Below, in pieces: positions 44,310 to 52,000 of a DNA stretch of 64,000 bases. This DNA comes from Flammeovirga agarivorans (GTDB lineage Bacteria; Bacteroidota; Bacteroidia; Cytophagales; Flammeovirgaceae). The stretch covers positions 1,003,449 to 1,067,448 of the forward strand of contig NZ_JABAIL010000002.1 of the NCBI RefSeq assembly GCF_012641475.1. The letters run 5' to 3'. The stretch's first letter is position 1. Each line of letters starts with the position of its first letter. Made by a program: the position numbers and the translations under genes. The notes below the pieces were generated by a model that was not told the origin of the DNA, searched no databases, and saw only the letters and a list, made by a program, of their open reading frames with translations.

Positions 44310-44774
44310 CTAGCAGTTGCAGTTTCCGTCCTCACACTCAGCGTCGTCACAAACTTCAACTAATTCGATATCGAAGTTTAAGTCTTTACCCGCCATTGGA
44401 GAGTTAGCATCAACTTTGATGATTTCTTCAGTCAATTCAACAACAGTTGCTGGAATTGGACCTTGAGGGCTTTGTAAACCAATTTGATCACCTACGTTAG
44501 GGTTCATATCTGCAGGGATGTCGCTACGCTTGAACTCGATGATTAAATCTTCACGAGCAGGACCGTAAGCTTCGTCACATGGGATATTTACTGACTTCTT
44601 GTCACCAACTTTCATACCTTCTACAGCTGCGTCAAATCCTTTGATCATTTGACCTGCACCTACAGTGAAAGCGATTGGTTCATTTCTGTCATAAGATGAA
44701 TCAAATTTATCACCATTGTTTAAAGTACCTAAGTAATGTACTTTAACTTTTTTTCCCTTTTCAGCTACTGACAT
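44310..44774 (-). CDS. slyD: FKBP-type peptidyl-prolyl isomerase, SlyD-like
   Basis: From the ATG at 44774 the product is 154 residues; the longer frame to 44828 runs through the promoter. The SlyD pattern is clear: VKVHYLGTLNNGDKFDSSYD, FTVGAGQMIKGFDAAVEGMK, then the insert-in-flap domain (VNIPCDEAYGPAREDLIIEF to VDANSPMAGKDLNFDIELVE). The C-terminal tail CDDAECEDGNCNC has four cysteines and may bind metal, like the His/Cys tail of enterobacterial SlyD. It catalyses prolyl isomerisation and acts as a chaperone in the cytoplasm. Confidence 0.9.
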   Translation of the reverse strand: MSVAEKGKKVKVHYLGTLNNGDKFDSSYDRNEPIAFTVGAGQMIKGFDAAVEGMKVGDKKSVNIPCDEAYGPAREDLIIEFKRSDIPADMNPNVGDQIGLQSPQGPIPATVVELTEEIIKVDANSPMAGKDLNFDIELVEVCDDAECEDGNCNC

Positions 44775-44825
44775 TTGTCTATACTTTAGAATGTTAAGAG
44801 CGAACACCCGCTCTAAAATCGTGTG

Positions 44826-44855
44826 CAAAAATACAAAGATGTCAAAGGTTTACAA
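44826..44855 (-). promoter_or_regulatory. Promoter of the slyD-like gene
   Basis: On the minus strand TTG (44853-44855, in ATTG) is followed after 19 bases by TATTTTTG (44826-44833), fitting the Bacteroidota consensus. The leader to the ATG at 44774 would be about 45 bases. This supports the shorter reading of the gene. Confidence 0.6.
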
Positions 44856-44925
44856 TAGTTGATTAATAGTTATTTAAAAGTATAATGAAAAATTATCCCT
44901 TCAGCACTAGTAATCAATCAATTAA

Positions 44926-45180
44926 CTACTTTTTCTTTTTAAAAAGTACTACTAAACCATCCGTATAACTGAAACCCCAGCCACCTGAACCTACGTTCGA
45001 TGAACTTGCTGAAGATATTGGCGTTACACTTACAAGTTTATAACCTTTTGCAGCATATTTGTTCACACATTCTTCTAATAAAGTAGCCGTACCGTCTCCG
45101 CTTACTTTCACTGATCTTAGACGATCAGAAGTAGTACGTCTAGATTCTTTCTTTGTTTTTAAGTATACCGTTTTGTACAT
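44926..45180 (-). CDS. DUF4177-type small protein
   Basis: 84 residues from the ATG at 45180 (a longer frame from 45213 overlaps the methyltransferase gene and is unlikely). The pattern YKTVYLKTKK ... LLEECVNKYAAKGYKLVSVT ... GLVVLFKKKK is that of DUF4177: a short beta-alpha-beta unit of unknown function in the cytoplasm. Ser/Gly-rich residues 55-70 form a loop between the two halves. It lies 13 bases downstream of the methyltransferase gene, so the two form one transcription unit. Confidence 0.7.
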   Translation of the reverse strand: MYKTVYLKTKKESRRTTSDRLRSVKVSGDGTATLLEECVNKYAAKGYKLVSVTPISSASSSNVGSGGWGFSYTDGLVVLFKKKK

Positions 45181-45193
45181 AAGATTTGATAGT

Positions 45194-46387
45194 TTACTGT
45201 GATGTTGTAACACGTTCGCATACTACTAAAATTTTCTCGTTGTTTAGTATTGTTGTAGCGAAAATATAGGTATCTCCCCCATCTTTTAATTTCAGTTTTG
45301 CTTTTAACTGATCTACTGTTTGAGGAAAATTACGCACAGATAAATTTGCCTTAGCGTTAGGGATTTCTTTCTTCACCGCTTTTTTCTGTACAGGCACTGT
45401 TTTATTGATTAAAAACCTTCGTCCAGGAAAGTTTTCTAAAAGAGTATCCGATGTATAGAGGTGTGTGTTTAGGTGTAATTTTTTCAAGCCAAATTGACTT
45501 GCGATTACTTTAAAGCCACCACCTTTCATGACAGAAGCATTTGGTTCGTATAAATATTGTTGCAATTCACTTGCCAATTCTACTTCTAAGTACTCTTCAT
45601 CCTCATGAATAAACGAAAAAGTAACAGTTTCTTCCTTTCCCTTTAAATCGACACAATGAATATTGGTTTTATCCAACTGATTTTGAAAATCGACCAAGAA
45701 CAAAACTTCTTTACATTCTCCATCTACTGCCACTACCCAAACATCCGTTACTTTCTCTAATTGACGTAAAGTGTGTTTTATATCAATCATTGGAGATAAC
45801 TTGATCAATAAAGTCGCTGACTTTTGTTGAAAGAGGTCAATGTGTTCTAAAACATTTGGCTCACATTCATCAATGCGAACAAGTTTTCTATTCTCCTTAT
45901 CTCTTCTTGCCGGATCTATATAAATAGCATCTAACTCAACATCACTTTCTGCTAACCACTGCAAACTATCACCACTGATCACAGTAATGTTTTCTCGTCC
46001 TAAGACGTTAAAGTTCCTTTGTGTTACTTCTGATAAATCCTCTTGTCTTTCAGCATATATCACTTGATCAAAAGAATATGAAAAGGCCCAATCATCTACA
46101 CCCATTCCACCTGTGAGATCGATAAGTGTTTTTCCTTTGATTAAGCTTGCTTTATGCCTTGCTGCTCTTTCTGATGAACTCTGTTCCAAAGGTACCTTTG
46201 CAGGATATTCTATATCAATGTTGTTATACCAAGCCGGAAGTTTCTTCTTGGCTTTTTGTCTTGATACTATTTGATGTGCAGCTACCTTGCTATCTACATC
46301 AATTAGTTTCTGAGACATCAATACCACATCCGTTGGATTGGCTTTTTCATTGTTTAAAATAAATTCTTTGGTTGCTTTGTTTATCAT
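45194..46387 (-). CDS. Class I SAM-dependent methyltransferase with THUMP-like domain
   Basis: 397 residues. An N-terminal region (about 1-75) precedes a Rossmann-like SAM-binding fold: motif I LIDLTGGMGVDDWAFSYSFD, acidic loop YAERQEDLSEV, GDSLQWLAESDVELDAIY and motif IV YIDPARRDKENRKLVR, where DPAR stands where N/DPPY is found in most base methylases. The C-terminal part is the THUMP-like domain (FKVIASQFGLKKLHLNTHLY onward). The family is presumed to act on RNA, but the target is not known. The DUF4177 gene follows downstream. Confidence 0.86.
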   Translation of the reverse strand: MINKATKEFILNNEKANPTDVVLMSQKLIDVDSKVAAHQIVSRQKAKKKLPAWYNNIDIEYPAKVPLEQSSSERAARHKASLIKGKTLIDLTGGMGVDDWAFSYSFDQVIYAERQEDLSEVTQRNFNVLGRENITVISGDSLQWLAESDVELDAIYIDPARRDKENRKLVRIDECEPNVLEHIDLFQQKSATLLIKLSPMIDIKHTLRQLEKVTDVWVVAVDGECKEVLFLVDFQNQLDKTNIHCVDLKGKEETVTFSFIHEDEEYLEVELASELQQYLYEPNASVMKGGGFKVIASQFGLKKLHLNTHLYTSDTLLENFPGRRFLINKTVPVQKKAVKKEIPNAKANLSVRNFPQTVDQLKAKLKLKDGGDTYIFATTILNNEKILVVCERVTTSQ

Positions 46388-46389
46388 TG

Positions 46390-46446
46390 ATTATAAAAAA
46401 TAAATATACATCTGATGATCAGTGTAAATTTTCATCAGATGTATAT
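46390..46446 (-). terminator. Terminator of the ptb-buk operon
   Basis: A 15-bp perfect inverted repeat (46404-46418 and 46432-46446; core CATCTGATGA / TCATCAGATG) with a 13-base loop lies just after the buk stop; on the minus strand it is followed by TTATTTTTTATAA. The next start codon is at 46387. Confidence 0.8.
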
Positions 46447-46452
46447 AAGTTT

Positions 46453-47532
46453 CTAAAATTCAGTTGAGCCGTATCTCTTCGGTGTTGTTTCATTATTCAA
46501 CACTCTATTACCATTCAGAGCTAATGCCCACATTTCATCTTCCCCAGGGAAAATTTCAACATCAGCAATATGAGCTACTTTTTCTGTAATCTTATCTGTC
46601 AACCATTTCCCGTAGGCCATTCCCCCTGTTATAAGAATTGCATCTACTTTATTTTCTAATGGGACAGTCATACTACATATCTCTTTTGCTACTTGGTAGA
46701 TCAAGGCTTCCATTACCGCTAACTCTTCCTCTTCACCTACTTTCGCTTTATCCTCTATTTCTTTTGCATCGTTAGTACCTAAATAGGCGGTCATTCCCCC
46801 TTTACCTACTAACATGCTAATCATTTCTTCCTGAGTATATGCACCACTAAATGCAGCTCTAATTACATCTCCTACAGGCAAAGAACCTGACCTTTCTGGT
46901 GAAAATGGCCCTGAACCATCTAATGCCTGATTAACATCTACCACTTTACCTAAAAGGTGTGCACCTACAGAAATACCTCCACCTAAATGAACAACAATTA
47001 ATCTTAATTCATCATAAGATTTGTTGATCTTTTTCGCATATGATCTAGCTACAGCTTTTTGATTTAATGCATGAAAAACAGACACTTTTGGAAACTTAGG
47101 ATGTCCAGATATACGAGCAACATCTGATAATTCATCTACGACTACTGGATCTGCGATACATGCCTGTACATTTCCTTCTTGTGCGATATCAAATGCTATT
47201 TTAGCCGCCCAATTGCTAGCATGCTTTCTTGGTGTTTCCTTTAAATCGTGAAGTAGATCTTCATCTACTAGATACACCCCAGATTCAATAGGTTTTGATA
47301 GGCCACCTCTCGCCATCACAATATCTAAATCAGAAAGAGCAACAGACTTTTCCTTTAAAAATTCAATCACTTTTTGCTTTCTGAAATTTAGTTGTTCATC
47401 TTCTTCCTGAAACTTGTTCAGTTCTTCAGTAGAATGTCGTAATGTTTGAGTGTAAAGCTCATTTTCACCATCATAGACCGCCACTTTTGTTGAAGTGGAT
47501 CCAGGATTGATGACTAATATTTTATGACTCAT
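46453..47532 (-). CDS. buk: Butyrate kinase
   Basis: 359 residues of the acetokinase fold. The N-terminal phosphate motif is VINPGSTSTKVAVYDGENEL; HLGGGISVGAHLLGKVVDVN, LDGSGPFSPERSGSLPVGDV and ILITGGMAYGKWLTDKI are standard Buk segments. It makes butyrate (or a branched-chain acid) and ATP from the acyl phosphate delivered by Ptb. It is two bases after ptb, a tightly coupled pair. The direction of flow and true substrate (butyryl or branched-chain acyl) cannot be told. Confidence 0.95.
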   Translation of the reverse strand: MSHKILVINPGSTSTKVAVYDGENELYTQTLRHSTEELNKFQEEDEQLNFRKQKVIEFLKEKSVALSDLDIVMARGGLSKPIESGVYLVDEDLLHDLKETPRKHASNWAAKIAFDIAQEGNVQACIADPVVVDELSDVARISGHPKFPKVSVFHALNQKAVARSYAKKINKSYDELRLIVVHLGGGISVGAHLLGKVVDVNQALDGSGPFSPERSGSLPVGDVIRAAFSGAYTQEEMISMLVGKGGMTAYLGTNDAKEIEDKAKVGEEEELAVMEALIYQVAKEICSMTVPLENKVDAILITGGMAYGKWLTDKITEKVAHIADVEIFPGEDEMWALALNGNRVLNNETTPKRYGSTEF

Positions 47533-47534
47533 AA

Positions 47535-48443
47535 TTAAAACTCAATAGATGCAGCTGCCAAACGGATAGAATTCAATTTAGTTTCCATTGAATCAGCTCT
47601 TGATGTTAAGACAATCGGTGCTTTTGCTCCTAAAATTATCGACGCCACTTTTGCACTTGCAAAGAAGACAAAAGCCTTGTATAAAACATTTCCGGCTTCG
47701 ATATCTGGAACAAGTAAAAGATCGGCATTCCCTGCCACAGCTCCTTTAATTCCTTTATGAGATGACGATTCCTGACTAATTGCATTATCAAAAGCTAATG
47801 GGCCATCAATTTCACAATTTCTGATTTGCCCTCTATTGGCCATAATAGTAAGAAGCGCAGCATCTAAAGTGGCTGGCATTTTTTCGTTAACCATTTCCAC
47901 TGCTGCTAAAGCTGCGACTTTAGGTTTTTTGATACCAATTTTACGAAGGAAACCGATCGCATTATTCAAGATACCAATTTTTGTATCCAAATCTGGAGCA
48001 ATGTTCATTGCCACATCTGTTAAAGCTAATGGCTTATGGTAAGCTGGAAGATCAAAAAGAGCTAAATGAGAGATTACTCTACTTTTCTTAAGTCCCCATT
48101 CTTTGTTTAAAACACCCCTCATTAATTCTGCTGTAGAAATATGACCTTTCATTAAAAAGTCAGCCTTACCGTCATGAATTAATGAAACTGCTGCTTTCAC
48201 CATTTCCTTGTAATCGACTCTATGGATGATTTGAACATCGTTTCCGAACTCAAATCCGAGTTCTTCACATAAAGTTTTGATATCATCTTTATTACCGACA
48301 AGAACTGGCTCAATGATATTTTCCTTGTATGCCTTATATACAGCTTCCAAGGCATTATCATCTGCTGCTGCACAAAGAACAAGTCTTCTTTTTGTAGTTT
48401 GATTATTGAGAATTTCTACAAGTTCAGAAATGCTTTTCAACAT
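47535..48443 (-). CDS. ptb: Phosphate butyryltransferase
   Basis: 302 residues of the phosphate acetyl/butyryltransferase fold. Characteristic segments are LVLCAAADDNALEAVYKAYK, DFLMKGHISTAELMRGVLN, HLALFDLPAYHKPLALTDVA, MNIAPDLDTKIGILNNAI and GPLAFDNAISQESSSHKGIK. It converts butyryl-CoA (or isovaleryl/isobutyryl-CoA) and phosphate to the acyl phosphate. It is followed by buk after two bases. The two proteins may serve branched-chain amino acid metabolism, as in Bacillus, rather than butyrate fermentation. Confidence 0.95.
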   Translation of the reverse strand: MLKSISELVEILNNQTTKRRLVLCAAADDNALEAVYKAYKENIIEPVLVGNKDDIKTLCEELGFEFGNDVQIIHRVDYKEMVKAAVSLIHDGKADFLMKGHISTAELMRGVLNKEWGLKKSRVISHLALFDLPAYHKPLALTDVAMNIAPDLDTKIGILNNAIGFLRKIGIKKPKVAALAAVEMVNEKMPATLDAALLTIMANRGQIRNCEIDGPLAFDNAISQESSSHKGIKGAVAGNADLLLVPDIEAGNVLYKAFVFFASAKVASIILGAKAPIVLTSRADSMETKLNSIRLAAASIEF

Positions 48444-48512
48444 AATATTTAATGGTTAGTAAAATGGTTTTATGCTTATATGTTTGAGCGAAAGTGCTCT
48501 ATGGTTTCTATA

Positions 48513-48893
48513 TTATAATGGGATAATCTCTAGGATAGAAAATGATTTTTCAAATTCCATCACTTTCACATGAACTTTTTGACCTACTGAGGCGCCAAGT
48601 TCACCTTTAAATCGGGCTGATATCTTAGTGCCTACTTTCGGATATCTGGTAACACCTGGACCACAACCATCTAAAGACTGAACTCCGATGATGACACCAT
48701 TTCCTTCAACAGTCAGTAATTCTCCATAAAAAACACATGTTCCCGGAGATACCCTTAATCCCTTGTTGTTTCCTGTTACTTGATCTGCATCGCTTCCTCC
48801 TACGATTTGTACTTGGGATGCAGACCTACAACTTATCATCATGATAAGTACAACAAAAAATAACCATTTAAGTCTATTTCTCATATTTTTCAT
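48513..48893 (-). CDS. Small lipoprotein of unknown function
   Basis: The frame is open from 48983, but the lipoprotein signal (MRNRLKWLFFVVLIMMISC) starts at the ATG at 48884 or three codons earlier at 48893, so I use 48893 (126 residues). The mature part is about 105 residues: a Ser/Gly-rich start, then a beta-rich domain with LRVSPGTCVFYGELLTVEGN, IGVQSLDGCGPGVTRYPKVG and VGQKVHVKVMEFEKSFSILE. Two cysteines may form a disulfide. No family recognised. It lies upstream of ptb with 69 bases between, so weak coupling is possible. Confidence 0.65.
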   Translation of the reverse strand: MKNMRNRLKWLFFVVLIMMISCRSASQVQIVGGSDADQVTGNNKGLRVSPGTCVFYGELLTVEGNGVIIGVQSLDGCGPGVTRYPKVGTKISARFKGELGASVGQKVHVKVMEFEKSFSILEIIPL

Positions 48894-48963
48894 ATTTGCC
48901 ACGAAGATAAGTAAGAAAAATATGGAATTGATACATTTATTATGTTGAATACTATTTGCAGTA

Positions 48964-48999
48964 AAGGAAGTCTTCTTTTTCATAAAAAATAACTTCCTT
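48964..48999 (-). terminator. Possible terminator of the giant propeller gene
   Basis: On the minus strand AAGGAAGT and ACTTCCTT flank a loop that itself contains a T-run and A-run pair, 13 bases after the stop at 49013. There is no T-tract on the far side, so the terminator is doubtful. Confidence 0.35.
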
Positions 49000-49012
49000 C
49001 CATTACATTCCT

Positions 49013-52000
49013 CTACTCCTTCACAATTTTTATATGCTCTTGATTTTCTCCATCATGAATTAATAAAATATATGTTCCTTGGTATAGATGACTAAGGTCT
49101 AACTCAGCAAACATAGTGGATATATCTAGTTGAAATACCTTACGTCCATCATTTGCAAAAACATCTACAGACGCTCCTTGGCTCCATGAATCTTTCAAAA
49201 TCAAATTAAAATAACCTGAACTTGGATTGGGATAGATCTTAGAACTTCCAATCACCATCGATTCGTCGTTGGCTAAAATTGCTTCTTTAGTGAAATTATA
49301 TTCTGATAAGGCTGATTCTCCTTTAGCATTATATGAAGCGATATAGTAAGTATAGTCCCCAATAAGGAGCTCTTCTTCATCATGGAAACTTCTTACATTT
49401 TCAGTTACTGAACCGATCCACAATGTATCTTGACCATCTTCCTGTTTTCTATACAATTTAAATCCATGCTCATTATTTACATCATCTGCCCAAACAAGAC
49501 GTACATACGTATTTGCATCAATTGCTTTAAAACCTGATGGTGGTGTTAATACCAAATCTTCGTCTGTACGCATACTAAAAATTGTTTCAACTTGTGGAGC
49601 ATATCCTCTTGAATTATAAGCAGTAAGAAGGTATCTATACTCATCATCCCTATCAGCAGAAATATCCAAGTAACTTTCAGCATTTGGATTTAGGTTGGCT
49701 ATTTTCTTGGCAGTACCTCCAGATAAATTGGCCCTGTATAAATTATATCCCATTTCATTTTCAGCCATATCTTTCCAAGTGAGCATCACTCCATTTTCAT
49801 CTTCGGTAACCGTGAAATTTGCTGGCATTGATGGTAAAGTTGCATCAATATTGGTCATGATAGATGTTGACACTGCTGAACTTGGCATTGCTCCATTAAA
49901 TTCAATAATATAATAGATATAGGTCATATTCGGAGCAGCAGTATTGTCTATAGCTGTAACTTGGGAAGCCTCCAACTGAACGATAAAAGTTGAGTCTGAA
50001 CTACCCTGAATCTTTCTGAAGATTTTATACGTATCTCCATCTTTTTGATCATCGATCCAACTTAGTGTTATCTTGCCATCAGTATTTTCAACTGCATTAA
50101 ATGAATGTAACCCCTGTGGCACATTATCCGATGTTGAAATCGTAAACGTATTTGATGAAACCTCTGCCCCATTAAATAGTGCTACGACTTTATAGGTATA
50201 CACTGAATTTTCTTGGGTGGCATAATCTACAAAACTAACTTCTGAAGCAGGTAATGATTTTAATTTCATAAAACTACCATCTCTGTGCTTTCTGTAAACA
50301 CGGTATTCTTCTTCTCTTTGAGAATTATCTTTCCATTTTAGATAATTAGCATTGTTTTTTCGCATCACAGTAAAATCAGTTGGTGCGAAAATCGGCAACT
50401 CAACAGTGATAGTATCCGAAGTCTCTTCTCCTATTTCATTAAAGCTTCTAACTTTATAATCATAGATTTCACCTTCTTCAATTTGGCGGTCAGTAAATTG
50501 TGTAGTATTGTAAGGCAATCCAGCAATTTCTTCAAATTCGACCTCGTTTACACCTTTTCTAAGAACTGTAAATCCCAATTCATTGATGATAACATCATCC
50601 CAAAGTAAACGAACACTATCTGCACTTTTTGAAGCAATCAGGTTCTTCGGAGCTAGTGGACCTGAGCTTCCTCCCATTGTATACACAAATAACTGACTCA
50701 GACTTTTTAAACCTCCATTATTTGTTCCGTTAATAGCACTCAGTCTGAAGTAATAAGTAATATTGGGAAGTAAATCCGTTAACGTAATATTCTCAGTATT
50801 TACATTCGTCGTAAAACTAAATGGAAATGTTTTTCCCTCATCAATGGAGTATTCGATGAGAAAACCTGTTTCTAAAGCGGAATTATCTTTCCAAGAAATA
50901 AATAATGATGATGGAGAAATTTCTTCATAATAGATATTTCCAGGTGTTTCCAACAATGAGTAACTAGAAGTATAATTATAACTTGATACTCCCGCACCAT
51001 TAAATGCTGCAACTCTTATGTAATATTGCATCGCGCCATATGGTAAATTATCTATTACATATGAAGTTGCATTTCTGTTGGCTCTTTCTAATGGGACAAA
51101 ACCTTTATTAGGGTGTAGTGAATATTCAATAATAAAACCATCTTCATCATTACTTTCGTCTTTCCATTCTACTTCAATTCTATTTAATGAGAAAGAAGAT
51201 TTCAATTCCGTTACTTGATTTGGAATTCGGTTTATTCTTGCTGATACAATTGGCGATGTGTTTGAAACACCACTGGCATTAAACGCCTTTACTTGATAGT
51301 AATAAGTAGCTCCTTCATTCTTTTGTGATAGATCTTCCCAAGTATTGCTTGTTGGATCTACAGTACTTACTTTTTCAAAACCATTATCTGGTGAGAATGA
51401 TCTATAAACATTATACCCAGAAACCTCTGATATATGCTCCCAAGATAAATCAACAACATCATTATCTCTAGCTACAGCATTGAGGATAGAAATAGCTAAT
51501 GGTTTTTCTCCATTTTCAGATGTTCCAAAAATATCAAAAGCTAAATCTGTATTTGCATACGATATTTCTGCACTTGAAGTCCATTGGATATAATCTCTTC
51601 TGTATAAATCTGCAGGGTCTATAATATGAAAAGGACTGCCTTTTGTAGATGCTCCATTATACCCTTTCCAATACCAGCTTCCATCTTTAGCATAAGACAT
51701 TACGGCTGCGACCGTAATCCAATATTTCCCTGAAGGCAATACAATTGGCGTATCAAGCATATGTAATATATCACTACCTGTCTTTTGAGTAATCGTAACA
51801 TCATCTGAAGAGTAGATGGCATTACTTGATGGTTTTCCATTATCATCTTCCCAAATAAATACTCTTACTATAGTTTCATTATCGTTTGAACTATGGCCAT
51901 AGGCTTTCACTCCCGTTACTTCCCATTCTGTATTTTCTGGTACTATAAAATCATCTGCACTATAAATGGGAGCTTCAAAATCTGTAAAAAATTGAGATCT

